This document shows positions 27,401 to 35,343 of a DNA stretch of 64,000 nucleotides, piece by piece. How positions within the stretch are numbered: position 1 is the stretch's first letter; every line of letters starts with the position of its first letter. Source of the DNA: CAIYZT01 sp031385445 (GTDB taxonomy: Bacteria; Pseudomonadota; Alphaproteobacteria; Rhodobacterales; Rhodobacteraceae); NCBI GenBank assembly GCA_031385445.1, contig JANNBM010000056.1:248001-312000 (forward strand), written 5' to 3'. A model generated the notes under the pieces. The model ran no database searches. It was given only the letters and a program-made list of their open reading frames with translations, and was not told the DNA's origin. Both the position numbers and the translations under genes were made by a program.

Positions 27401-28044
27401 AAGACGAGTTAGCCGACGCCTATGAGGCCCGCAAATCTTTTGCCTATGGCCGTGATGGTCGCGCGGTCAAAAACGCCGCGATGCTGCAAAAGGCGCTGAA
27501 AAACGTTGATCTTGCTTATCAAAACCTTGAATCGGTCGAGCTTGGCATCACCTCGGTCGATCACTACTTTGACACGCTGGGCGGTATTGCCCGCGCCGTC
27601 AAACGCCAGCGCGGCAGTGATACTCCGGTCTATATCAGCGACCAGACCCGCGGCACGGGCAAGATTCGCACCCTGCGTGACCAGATCGCTTTGGAAAGCC
27701 GTGCGCGCACGTTGAACCCGAAATTCTACGAAAGCCTGCTGAAGCATGGTGCGGAGGGCGTGCGCCAGATCGAGTCTCATGTGACCAATACCATGGGCTG
27801 GTCCGCCACCGCCGAGGCTGTTGACCCTTGGATCTATCAGCGTCTCAGCGAAACCTTTGTGCTGGATGAAGCCATGCGCAAGCGGATGGCCGCGCTGAAC
27901 CCTGTGGCTTCGGCCCGAATGGCGAACCGTCTGATCGAAGCCTCGGAGCGTTCTTACTGGACGCCCGATGCGGCGACCTTGGCGGCGCTGCAGGGGGCTG
28001 CCGACGAATTGGAAGACCGTTTGGAAGGGATCGCGGCGGAATGA
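24475..28044 (+). CDS. bchH: Magnesium chelatase large subunit BchH
   Basis: A 1189-residue porphyrin-binding subunit of Mg chelatase, the typical length. The CobN/Mg-chelatase signature is seen in SGFNRDLLPLQ-like FRDLLPLQTKMLAEA and the GSNVNQLVD segment. It binds protoporphyrin IX and, with BchI and BchD (not in this window), inserts Mg2+. The ATG at 24475 lies inside the end of bchB. It ends 85 bases before bchL, with a hairpin between. Confidence 0.96.
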   Translation: MHVDGPLTGTRVGYNIVIVTLDQHAAGPAARIAPRLAKDFPGLGISIHAAAEWAENPASLARCKEALLTADIVIANLIFIEEHITAILPDLQAARARADAFVGLIADSSIVRLTKMGDLDMGRPASATMALLKKLKPSAKTSANSGEKQMSMLRRLPKILRWIPGKAQDLRAWFLSMQYWLGGSDDNIEQMMRFLLGRYSTHKNWRGAVAKAPVDYPEVGLYHPSLPARITTSLADLPRPAKARATVGLLMLRSYVLASDTAHYDAVIAAFEARGIACIPAFAGGLDGRPAINAYFKNAKGSTIDAMVSLTGFSLVGGPAYNDSPAAVTALCALDVPYIAAHPLEFQTLGQWAKAAQGLGPIETTMLIALPEIDGATNPTVFAGRHGLDGCTGCAIACKGAADSRAMSPCPERVASLAEKTLRLANLRQCRNADKKVGIVLFGFPPNAGAAGTAAYLSVFESLHNTLTAMKADGYTLDVPATVDDLRAAVLGGNAATYGQPANVAAFVNADTIVRDTKHLKDIEAVWGPAPGKVQSNGRELFVLGRAFGNIFVGLQPTFGYEGDPMRLLFDRSFAPTHAFAQFYLWLRNTYRADALLHFGMHGALEFMPGKQAGMGAGDWPDRLIGELPNIYLYAANNPSEASLAKRRSNAVIITHLTPPLAQAGLYKGLVDLKDSLTRWRGLAPIAAERAELEALIAEQASAVDLGGRAPADLWLKLLEAEAALIPDGLHVVGRPMSAAARADYLALLPPMTAEARAEVDAHLAKDSELPALMRALSARFIAPVPGGDLIRSPQILPTGRNIHAFDPFRMPTEFALRDGAAQAERLLAAHPTLPRSVALVLWGSDNIKSDGGPVGQALALMGARPRFDSYGRLCGADLVPLADLGRPRIDVLMTLSGIFRDLLPLQTKMLAEAAWKCATADEPLSQNFVRAHALAYVEQMGFDMETASLRVFSNAEGAYGSNVNQLVDSSAFGAEDELADAYEARKSFAYGRDGRAVKNAAMLQKALKNVDLAYQNLESVELGITSVDHYFDTLGGIARAVKRQRGSDTPVYISDQTRGTGKIRTLRDQIALESRARTLNPKFYESLLKHGAEGVRQIESHVTNTMGWSATAEAVDPWIYQRLSETFVLDEAMRKRMAALNPVASARMANRLIEASERSYWTPDAATLAALQGAADELEDRLEGIAAE

Positions 28045-28071
28045 TGACACGCGTTTCACCCCTTCTGCAAA

Positions 28072-28105
28072 CCCCGACGACCGGAGCCTCCGGCGGGGAT
28101 ATTTT
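28072..28105 (+). repeat. Hairpin/REP-like element between bchH and bchL
   Basis: A nested inverted repeat: outer CCCC (28072-28075) pairs with GGGG (28095-28098), inner CCGGAG-C-CTCCGG (28081-28093), then ATATTTT. It resembles a weak terminator or attenuator. The CGGCGGGGATATTTT end is similar to the reverse of the element near 43600, so it may be a dispersed REP-like repeat of this chromosome. Confidence 0.45.
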
Positions 28106-28129
28106 GACCATTGTGAAAGGGGCATCAAC

Positions 28130-29029
28130 ATGAGCCTTGATACAATCCCGAATTTGCGCGGCCTTGATGGCGAAGGTTCGGTGCAGGTGCATCAAGATGC
28201 CGAAACCCGCATCGACGGTGCCAAGGTGTTTTCGGTTTATGGCAAGGGCGGCATTGGCAAATCGACGACCTCGTCGAACCTGTCTGCGGCCTTTTCCATG
28301 ATGGGCAAGCGGGTGTTGCAGATCGGCTGCGATCCCAAGCATGACAGCACCTTTACCTTGACGGGCCGTCTGCAACCCACGGTGATCGACATTCTGAAAG
28401 AAGTCGATTTTCATGCCGAGGAGTTGCGCCCCGAAGATTACGTGGCCACCGGGTTTAACGGCGTGAAATGCGTTGAGGCGGGCGGCCCGCCAGCAGGCAC
28501 CGGCTGTGGCGGTTATGTGGTTGGGCAGACGGTCAAGCTGCTTAAGCAACACCACCTTCTGGAAGACACCGATGTGGTGATCTTTGACGTGCTGGGCGAT
28601 GTGGTTTGCGGTGGGTTTGCGGCCCCGTTGCAGCATGCTGACCGGGCCGTGATCGTAACAGCCAATGATTTTGACAGCATCTACGCGATGAACCGCATCA
28701 TCGCGGCGGTTCAGGCGAAATCGGGCAATTACAAAGTGCAGTTGGCCGGCTGCGTGGCCAACCGTTCTCGCGAGACGGACGAGGTGGATCGCTATTGCGC
28801 CCGCGTCGGTTTCAACCGGCTGGCACATATGCCCGACATCGACGCAATCCGCCGCTCGCGGCTGAGGAAGAAGACCTTGTTTGAAATGGACGACGCCGAA
28901 GACATCGTGATGGCCCGCGCGGAATACATGAAGCTGGCCGATGCGCTGTGGAAGTCGGTGCTTGTTCCGGGCTCCACGCCAGCGCCTTTGCCGGACCGCG
29001 AGATCTTTGAATTGCTGGGGTTTGACTAG
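28130..29029 (+). CDS. bchL: Protochlorophyllide reductase ATP-binding protein BchL
   Basis: A 299-residue NifH-like ATPase. Walker A is YGKGGIGKST at residues 37-46, and Cys126 (GTGCGG) and Cys160 (DVVCGG) would hold the [4Fe-4S] cluster between two subunits. It supplies electrons to BchNB. The ATG at 28130 is preceded by AAAGGGG; a longer upstream frame is a shadow. It overlaps the bchM start by one base (TAGTG). Confidence 0.97.
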   Translation: MSLDTIPNLRGLDGEGSVQVHQDAETRIDGAKVFSVYGKGGIGKSTTSSNLSAAFSMMGKRVLQIGCDPKHDSTFTLTGRLQPTVIDILKEVDFHAEELRPEDYVATGFNGVKCVEAGGPPAGTGCGGYVVGQTVKLLKQHHLLEDTDVVIFDVLGDVVCGGFAAPLQHADRAVIVTANDFDSIYAMNRIIAAVQAKSGNYKVQLAGCVANRSRETDEVDRYCARVGFNRLAHMPDIDAIRRSRLRKKTLFEMDDAEDIVMARAEYMKLADALWKSVLVPGSTPAPLPDREIFELLGFD

Positions 29030-29694
29030 TGGCTGACTATGCCTCCACACGCGACCGGGTCGAAGACTATTTTGACCGTTCCGCCACCAAGGTCTGGGAG
29101 CGGCTGACCTCTGACGCCCCCGTGTCGCGCATTCGCCAGACCGTGCGCGCGGGCCGCGACCGGATGCGGGCGCTGATGCTGTCGCGTTTGCCCACCGATC
29201 TGCGCGGTTGCCGGGTGTTGGATGCGGGCTGCGGCGCCGGGCAGATGACAGCCGAGCTGGCCGCGCGCGGGGCCGATGTTGTGGCGGTCGATCTCTCGCC
29301 GGCGCTTGTCAAGATCGCCAAAGCGCGTCTGCCGGCCGAGCAAGCCGCCCGCGTCACCTTTGCCAGCGGCGATATGACAGCCGACCACGGCCGGTTTGAC
29401 TATGTTTTGGCGATGGACAGCCTGATTTATTACGGCACCGAAGACATCACCAACGCGCTGCACCGCCTGGGCAACCGCACAAGCCAGGCCGTGGTGTTTA
29501 CCGTCGCCCCTAAAACCGCCTTTCTGATGACCTTTTGGACCTTGGGCAAAGCCTTTCCCCGCGCGGATCGCAGCCCGATCATGGTGCCGCATGCCTTTGC
29601 CACGCTGAACACTGCAACGCAAAACCGCCTGACCAAAATTGACCGCATCTCAAGCAGTTTTTACATTTCGGAATGTCTGGAGTATCGCGCGTGA
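29029..29694 (+). CDS. bchM: Mg-protoporphyrin IX methyltransferase BchM
   Basis: A 221-residue SAM-dependent methyltransferase with motif I VLDAGCGAGQMTAELA and VVAVDLSPALVKIA. It methylates the propionate of ring C of Mg-protoporphyrin before the cyclase AcsF. It uses a GTG start at 29029 sharing a base with the bchL stop, and overlaps lhaA by four bases. Confidence 0.95.
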   Translation: MADYASTRDRVEDYFDRSATKVWERLTSDAPVSRIRQTVRAGRDRMRALMLSRLPTDLRGCRVLDAGCGAGQMTAELAARGADVVAVDLSPALVKIAKARLPAEQAARVTFASGDMTADHGRFDYVLAMDSLIYYGTEDITNALHRLGNRTSQAVVFTVAPKTAFLMTFWTLGKAFPRADRSPIMVPHAFATLNTATQNRLTKIDRISSSFYISECLEYRA

Positions 29695-31133
29695 TCTTCT
29701 TCAAATCGAAACATGTCAAACAGTTGAGCGCAAAATGGATGCCGTTTGCCGATGCGGCTTCCGAAGGGCTGTCTATGGCGCAATTGCTGCGTTTGGGCCT
29801 GTTTCAGGTTTCGGTCGGGATGGCGACGGTGCTTTTGCTGGGCACGTTGAACCGCGTGATGATCGTCGAGCTGTCGGTGCCTGCCTCGGTCGTGGCATTG
29901 ATGATCGCGCTTCCAGTTGTTTCGGCGCCGTTCCGCGCCCTTCTGGGCCATAAAAGCGATACCCACAAAAGCTGGATCGGGTGGAAGCGTATTCCCTACC
30001 TCTGGTTCGGATCGCTGTGGCAGATGGGCGGGCTTGCCCTGATGCCTTTTGCCTTGATCGTGCTGTCGGGTGACCAAATCCATGGCCCCGAATGGGCGGG
30101 CGAGGCATTGGCAGGCATCGCGTTTTTGATGACCGGTTTGGGAATGCACATGACCCAGACCGCGGGGCTTGCCCTTGCATCGGACCGTGCCACCGACGAA
30201 ACGCGGCCGCGGGTTGTTGCCCTGCTTTATGTGATGTTCTTGCTTGGCATGGCGGTTTCTGCGGTGATCCTTGGGCTTTTGCTGCGCAGTTTTGATGAGA
30301 TCCGTCTGATCCGCGTCGTTCAGGGCTGCGCTGTTGTCACGATGGCGCTGAACCTTTTGGCGCTGTGGAAGCAGGAAAAGGTTCGTCCGATGTCCGCCGC
30401 GGAAATGGCGCAGACCCAGCCGATTTTTCACGAAGGCTGGCGCGATCTGATGGCGGGCGGGCATGCCGGGCGCCTGTTGCTGGTGGTTATGCTGGGCACC
30501 ATGGGATTTCAGATGCAGGATGTTCTGCTAGAGCCTTACGGCGCTGAAATTCTGGGCCTTTCGGTTGGTTCCACCACTTGGCTGACCGCTTTCAACGCGC
30601 TGGGCGCGCTGACAGGTTTTGTGCTGGCGGGCCGCTGGATGGGCAAGGGGCAAGACATGTTCCGCATGTCGGCACGCGGAATTCTGGTCGGGGTCATCGC
30701 GTTTCTTATGGTGATTTTTGCCGCCCCGCTGCAATCCACGTCGATGTTCTACATCGGGGCATTCAGCATTGGCCTTGGCGCAGGGCTTTTTGCCGTGGCA
30801 ACTTTGACCGCGGCCATGGCATTGCCCGAAACGGGTGCAGCAGGACGCGGATTGGTGCTGGGCGCATGGGGCGCGGCGCAAGCCACTGCGGCGGGCCTGT
30901 CGATCGCCATCGGTGGCGGGTTGCGCGACACGGTCGGGGCCTTTGCCTTGCAGGGCGGCCTTGGTCCTGTATTTGAAGCACCCGCTTTTGGCTACGCTAC
31001 CGTCTATCTCATCGAAATCTTTGTTCTTTTCGCGACTCTGATCGCATTGGCCCCGCTGGTGCGCGTTTCCCTATTCAACCAGAAATCCGCAGCCGATGTG
31101 ACCCCGATGGGTCTTGCTGATTTCCCAAACTGA
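29691..31133 (+). CDS. lhaA: LH1 assembly factor LhaA (PucC family)
   Basis: A 480-residue membrane protein with about twelve segments of the BCD branch (GTLNRVMIVELSVPA, PFRALLGHKSDTHKS, FLMTGLGMHMTQTAGLALASD). It assists insertion of bacteriochlorophyll into LH1. GTG at 29691 with GGAG nine bases upstream overlaps the bchM stop and is preferred over ATG at 29673. It precedes puhA by 16 bases. Confidence 0.94.
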   Translation: MIFFKSKHVKQLSAKWMPFADAASEGLSMAQLLRLGLFQVSVGMATVLLLGTLNRVMIVELSVPASVVALMIALPVVSAPFRALLGHKSDTHKSWIGWKRIPYLWFGSLWQMGGLALMPFALIVLSGDQIHGPEWAGEALAGIAFLMTGLGMHMTQTAGLALASDRATDETRPRVVALLYVMFLLGMAVSAVILGLLLRSFDEIRLIRVVQGCAVVTMALNLLALWKQEKVRPMSAAEMAQTQPIFHEGWRDLMAGGHAGRLLLVVMLGTMGFQMQDVLLEPYGAEILGLSVGSTTWLTAFNALGALTGFVLAGRWMGKGQDMFRMSARGILVGVIAFLMVIFAAPLQSTSMFYIGAFSIGLGAGLFAVATLTAAMALPETGAAGRGLVLGAWGAAQATAAGLSIAIGGGLRDTVGAFALQGGLGPVFEAPAFGYATVYLIEIFVLFATLIALAPLVRVSLFNQKSAADVTPMGLADFPN

Positions 31134-31149
31134 CACGAAGGACAAAACT

Positions 31150-31923
31150 ATGCTGGGCACAACTTTCTTCGGCAACTTCGACCTCGCATCCCTTGCAATT
31201 TGGCTTTTCTGGGGATTTTTCGCACTTCTGATCTACTATCTGCAAACAGAGAACATGCGCGAAGGCTATCCATTGGAATCAGAAACCGGCAGTGCTGCGC
31301 CAAATCAGGGACCATTCCCCCTGCCCAAGGCCAAGACCTTCATTTTGCCGCACGGCCGGGGCGAGGTCAGCGTGCCCAACGGCGCACGTGAGGCGCGCGA
31401 GTTGGCGCTGGGGCGCACGGCCGTCTCGGAGGGCTTTCCGCATATGCCTTTGGGTGACCCGATGGTTGATGGTGTGGGCCCGGCCGCCTGGGCGCCGCGC
31501 CGCGATGTGCCCGAACTGGATGGTCACGGCCATCTGAAACTGATGCCCATGGCGCAGGCTGCGGGCTTTGTCGTCTCGGCGGGGCGCGATCCGCGCGGTC
31601 TGCCGGTGCAGGCGGGCGATAATGAGGTCGTCGGTCGGATCTCGGATATGTGGGTCGATGGGCCAGAGCAGTTGGTGCGCTACCTCGAAATTGACCTCAA
31701 TTCTGGTCAGCGCCGTCTGGTGCCGATGCCGATGGTCAAGATCTGGAAGGATCGGGTTCGGATCAATTCGCTTTCGTCCGACCTGTTCGATGGCGTTCCC
31801 GCCACCAAATCCAGGACCGAAGTGACGCTGCTCGAAGAAGACAAGATCAGCGCCTATTACGCGGGTGGCACGATGTATGCGGCCAACAAGCGCCAGGGCG
31901 GCCCCTTGGGGTGGAAACCATGA
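31150..31923 (+). CDS. puhA: Reaction centre H subunit PuhA
   Basis: A 257-residue protein. One N-terminal membrane helix (around IWLFWGFFALLIYYLQTENM) anchors a large cytoplasmic domain; this is the classical RC-H architecture. The GAAGGA site upstream supports the ATG at 31150. It caps the QB side of the reaction centre. It overlaps puhB by ATGA. Confidence 0.97.
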   Translation: MLGTTFFGNFDLASLAIWLFWGFFALLIYYLQTENMREGYPLESETGSAAPNQGPFPLPKAKTFILPHGRGEVSVPNGAREARELALGRTAVSEGFPHMPLGDPMVDGVGPAAWAPRRDVPELDGHGHLKLMPMAQAAGFVVSAGRDPRGLPVQAGDNEVVGRISDMWVDGPEQLVRYLEIDLNSGQRRLVPMPMVKIWKDRVRINSLSSDLFDGVPATKSRTEVTLLEEDKISAYYAGGTMYAANKRQGGPLGWKP

Positions 31924-32552
31924 GCGGCCATCACGACGATTTTGACATCGAACCGGTCCTCGGCCTGCCCGAGGCCCCACCGGCCGGCGAGGAGTTGCTT
32001 TGGCAAGGCCGCCCCGACGCTTTTGCGCTGGCACGCGATGCCTACAAGATCACATGGATCGCGAGCTACTTTGTGGCATTGGCCGTTTGGCGCGCAACGG
32101 TGGTTTCTGATGGCACGATCGCCTCGATCCTGGCGGTCATGTTGCCCTATGTCGTGATTGGCGCGGTCGCCTGCGGATTGATGTTTGCGATGGCTTGGGT
32201 GCAAGCCCGCGCGACCGTCTATACCATCACAACTGCGCGCGTGGCGATGCGGATCGGCGCGGCGCTGACGGTGACTTTGAACGTGCCATTCAAGCAGGTT
32301 GGCGCGGCCAGTCTGCTTGAAAACGCCAATGGCACCGGCACGATCACGCTTCAGACACTGGGCGAAACCCGGATCTCCTATCTGGTGTGCTGGCCACATG
32401 TGCGGCCCTGGCATTTTGCCCGGACCCAACCCGCGCTGCGCAGCATTCCGCAGGCGTCCGATGTGGCGAAACTGCTTGCAGAGGCTGCCGAAACGCGCGT
32501 CAATATGCCGGTGCTGACCCGTGTGCCCCACGGGGTTGTGGCTGCTGAATAA
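31920..32552 (+). CDS. puhB: Photosynthetic complex assembly protein PuhB
   Basis: A 210-residue membrane protein with PH-like character and about three hydrophobic segments (SYFVALAVWRATVV, AVMLPYVVIGAVACGLMFAM). It is next to puhA and is required for reaction-centre assembly in Rhodobacter. The ATG at 31920 overlaps the puhA stop. The sequence after the second segment (TITTARVAMRIG) is typical of the PH-like fold. Confidence 0.93.
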   Translation: MSGHHDDFDIEPVLGLPEAPPAGEELLWQGRPDAFALARDAYKITWIASYFVALAVWRATVVSDGTIASILAVMLPYVVIGAVACGLMFAMAWVQARATVYTITTARVAMRIGAALTVTLNVPFKQVGAASLLENANGTGTITLQTLGETRISYLVCWPHVRPWHFARTQPALRSIPQASDVAKLLAEAAETRVNMPVLTRVPHGVVAAE

Positions 32553-32561
32553 CAGGACAAA

Positions 32562-33017
32562 ATGATGCCAACGCACGCCCGCCCTTCTGACGACAAAGAC
32601 ATGATCCCCAAGCCCCTGCTGCGGGCGATGGGGATGCTGGTTCTGGCCAGTCTGGTGGTTGTCAGCTTTGCTGTGCTGACCGGGCGCGCGCATGTGGGCG
32701 TGCCAAAACCGGCCGCGATCCTCGCTGAGCGCAGCGTAATCCTGCAAGGTGGCGGGGCGCAGGCAGTGACGGTGCTTGACGAAAACGGTGTCGTGCTGAT
32801 GGAGCTTGCACATGGCGGTTTTATCACCGTTATCCAAAATGCAATGGAGCGCGCGCGGTTCACGGCGGGCGTTGACAAGTTGCTGCCGCTGCGGATCGTC
32901 ACCTATGAAAATGGCCGCATGACGGCCATAGATGATTATACGGGCTGGAGCGCCGAACTTGGGGCGTTCGGGTCTGACAATAGGGCCGCGTTCGAACGGC
33001 TCATGTCACAAAATTGA
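32562..33017 (+). CDS. puhC: Photosynthetic complex assembly protein PuhC
   Basis: A 151-residue protein with one N-terminal membrane segment (LLRAMGMLVLASLVVVSFAV) and a periplasmic domain. It is the small assembly factor normally after puhB and helps optimise reaction-centre/LH1 organisation. An AGGA site precedes ATG 32562. Confidence 0.9.
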   Translation: MMPTHARPSDDKDMIPKPLLRAMGMLVLASLVVVSFAVLTGRAHVGVPKPAAILAERSVILQGGGAQAVTVLDENGVVLMELAHGGFITVIQNAMERARFTAGVDKLLPLRIVTYENGRMTAIDDYTGWSAELGAFGSDNRAAFERLMSQN

Positions 33018-33036
33018 CGATAATAAGGGGAAAATC

Positions 33037-33333
33037 ATGGGAATCTTTCAAAAATACGCCGAGGACGTGCCCTGCACTGTCGAGGTCAGCCATCGGTTTG
33101 AAAGCCTGCATGCGCATGTCCGTTTCAACAATGGCGCGGTTGTCTATCCCGGCGATGAAGTGCTGGTGCATGGCGCGCCGATCATGGCCGCATATGGCGA
33201 GCTGATCATCGAAGACCGTCAGGCCACCATCACCCGCGCCAGCTGGATCGAGCGGCTCTGGACCCGCGCCACCGGCGATTTCGGCTTTATGGAGCTGTGC
33301 GAGTTTTCCTTTTCCGACGAGGTGACTCTATGA
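33037..33333 (+). CDS. Conserved photosynthesis-cluster hypothetical between puhC and acsF
   Basis: A 98-residue soluble protein starting MGIFQKYAEDVPCTVEVSHR, preceded by AAGGGGA. The position between puhC and acsF matches the small hypothetical gene that I recall at this place in other Rhodobacteraceae photosynthesis clusters. It is beta-rich and acidic, without a signal peptide or metal motif. It overlaps acsF by ATGA. Function is unknown, probably tied to cyclase or pigment-complex assembly. Confidence 0.8.
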   Translation: MGIFQKYAEDVPCTVEVSHRFESLHAHVRFNNGAVVYPGDEVLVHGAPIMAAYGELIIEDRQATITRASWIERLWTRATGDFGFMELCEFSFSDEVTL

Positions 33334-34436
33334 ACGCGACCCCGAAGGATCTTTATCCCGACAGCGGTGCCGAAGTGGCGGCAAGCCTGGCGCCCGTCAC
33401 CGACACCACCGCAATGGCGACCGAGACGACGCTGCTGAACCCGCGCTTTTACACCACCGATTTCGCAGAGATGGACCGCGTCGACGTCACTCCGGTGCGG
33501 GCGGAATGGGACGTGCTGATCGAACAGATGAAATCGGATCCCAACAAGGGCCATTTCAAGAAGAATGCCGAATGGGATGCGGATTGGGAGGGCATGGAGC
33601 CCAAGCTTAAACGCGAATTCATCGATTTTCTGGTATCGTCCTGCACCGCCGAATTTTCGGGCTGCGTGCTTTACAAGGAAATGAAGCGGCGCGGCAGCAA
33701 CAAGGACATCTGCGAGCTGTTCAGCTATATGTCGCGCGACGAGGCGCGCCATGCCGGCTTTATCAATGACGCGTTGCGTGAGGCGGGGGTCGCGGTCAAT
33801 CTGGGCTTTTTGACAAAGGCCAAGAAATACACCTATTTCCGGCCAAAATTCATCTACTACGCCACCTATCTGTCTGAAAAGATTGGGTATGCGCGGTATA
33901 TCACCATCTTCCGCCATCTTGAGGCGAACCCCGAATATCGCTTTCACCCGATCTTCAAATGGTTCCGTGAGTGGTGCAATGACGAGTTCAGCCACGGCGA
34001 GGCCTTTGCGCTGTTGATGCGGACCGACCCCAGGCTGACCACCAGTTTTGCCAACAAGCTCTGGATCCGCTTCTTCCTGACCGCCGTTTATTCGACGATG
34101 TATGTGCGAGATCATGCGCGCCCCGAGTTTCACAAGGCTTTGGGGGTCGACATCGAGTGGTACGATCAGGAAGTGTATCGCAAGACCTCCGCCATCGCGC
34201 GGCAGGTCTTCCCTGTCGAGATCGACATTGATCACCCGCGCTGGTTGCCCAATCTGCGCCGGATGCGCGACGCGTTTGGCCAGATGGATGCCGGCAAACG
34301 TGCGGGCGGTCCTGGCGGCTGGCTGCGCCACAAGGGGGGCATGGTAAAGGCTGCCCTGGCCTTTGTGTCGATTTACACCATTCCCGTCATCAAAAGCGAA
34401 CCGCCGAAAAAGGTGCGGATGGAGCCCGTCTATTGA
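33330..34436 (+). CDS. acsF: Oxygen-dependent Mg-protoporphyrin monomethyl ester cyclase AcsF
   Basis: A 368-residue diiron oxygenase. Ligand motifs are FVSSCTAEFSGCVLYKE-like SCTAEFSGCVLYKE, SRDEARHAGF, and NDEFSHGEAFALL, each carrying the Glu/His residues expected. It forms the isocyclic ring E using oxygen. Its presence shows aerobic bacteriochlorophyll synthesis; no bchE is in the window. ATG at 33330 overlaps the upstream gene. Confidence 0.96.
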   Translation: MNATPKDLYPDSGAEVAASLAPVTDTTAMATETTLLNPRFYTTDFAEMDRVDVTPVRAEWDVLIEQMKSDPNKGHFKKNAEWDADWEGMEPKLKREFIDFLVSSCTAEFSGCVLYKEMKRRGSNKDICELFSYMSRDEARHAGFINDALREAGVAVNLGFLTKAKKYTYFRPKFIYYATYLSEKIGYARYITIFRHLEANPEYRFHPIFKWFREWCNDEFSHGEAFALLMRTDPRLTTSFANKLWIRFFLTAVYSTMYVRDHARPEFHKALGVDIEWYDQEVYRKTSAIARQVFPVEIDIDHPRWLPNLRRMRDAFGQMDAGKRAGGPGGWLRHKGGMVKAALAFVSIYTIPVIKSEPPKKVRMEPVY

Positions 34437-34467
34437 TCTTGATTGACCGCAAAATCGGGGCCTTGCA

Positions 34468-34504
34468 GGGGACATCTGATGCCCCCCGCAGGCGCATTTG
34501 CGCC
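34468..34504 (+). repeat. Two hairpins between acsF and puhE
   Basis: GGGGACATC-TGATGCCCC (about 34468-34486) and GGCGCA-TT-TGCGCC (34491-34504) can each fold. They sit in the 82-base gap between acsF and puhE, upstream of the GAGG of puhE, and could tune message stability; no U-run follows so they are not classical terminators. Confidence 0.4.
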
Positions 34505-34518
34505 GTGAGGCCCGGATC

Positions 34519-35343
34519 ATGAGCAACAGCCCCTGGCTGGCCGCAATGGTGACTTTGTTCCTGTGGTGGTTTTCCACGGGCATAATCCTGTGGCGCGTCA
34601 GGGTTGCGGACAATGGTGCCGCGCAGGACCATCTGAACTCGGTCATTCTGGGTCTGCCGATGCTGCCTGTCGGCATTGCGGCGGCCTATCTTTCGCTGCC
34701 CGATCTTTCGGTGGGCGGTATCTATCTGGCCTTTCTGGCAGCGCTCGCGCTTTGGGGCTGGATCGAGCTTGCGTTCCTTTCGGGCGTGATCACCGGGCCA
34801 AATCGCAGGATCTGCCCGCCTCATGCCAGCACGTCTGATCGCTTTTGGCGCGCCGTTGGCGCGATCGCTTGGCATGAGAGCGCTTTGCTTCTTGTGCTGC
34901 TCGGCTTGGGTGCGCTGTCGCTGAACGCCGTCAATCCCTTTGCCTTTGGCACCTTTGCGATTCTGTTTGTCGCGCGCATTTCGGCCAAGTTGAACCTGTT
35001 CCTGGGCGTACCGCGGATCAACACCCAATTCCTGCCACGCCCGCTTGCGCATCTGGCCAGCCACTTCCGCATCGGCCCTGTCACCGCCTTCTTCCCGATT
35101 TCCGTTTCAATGCTGACCGTGCTTTCGGCCCTGCTTCTGGAACGCGCGATCAACGTCTCCTGGCCCGGCCTCTCGGTCGGCTATGCGCTCTTGACCTGCC
35201 TGTGCCTGCTTGCGGTGCTTGAGCATTGGTTCATGGTGCTGCCTTTGCCCGATGAAAAGCTGTGGCGTTGGATGATGCCCGCCCGCAAATCATTGATAAT
35301 GAACCCACAAAATGACCAAATCGAGGATGCCAATGGACTTTGA
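34519..35343 (+). CDS. puhE: Photosynthetic complex protein PuhE
   Basis: A 274-residue membrane protein with several helices (for example LAAMVTLFLWWFSTGIIL, LAFLAALALWGWIELAFL), of the PuhE (YcnJ-like, DUF3623) family. It lies between acsF and hemA as in Rhodobacter and modulates bacteriochlorophyll production. ATG at 34519 with GAGG; its end overlaps hemA by 11 bases. Confidence 0.9.
   Translation: MSNSPWLAAMVTLFLWWFSTGIILWRVRVADNGAAQDHLNSVILGLPMLPVGIAAAYLSLPDLSVGGIYLAFLAALALWGWIELAFLSGVITGPNRRICPPHASTSDRFWRAVGAIAWHESALLLVLLGLGALSLNAVNPFAFGTFAILFVARISAKLNLFLGVPRINTQFLPRPLAHLASHFRIGPVTAFFPISVSMLTVLSALLLERAINVSWPGLSVGYALLTCLCLLAVLEHWFMVLPLPDEKLWRWMMPARKSLIMNPQNDQIEDANGL

Noticed and set aside
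27845..29050. Minus-strand frame of 401 codons over bchH/bchL
   Set aside because: Antisense of two clear bch genes; no motifs.
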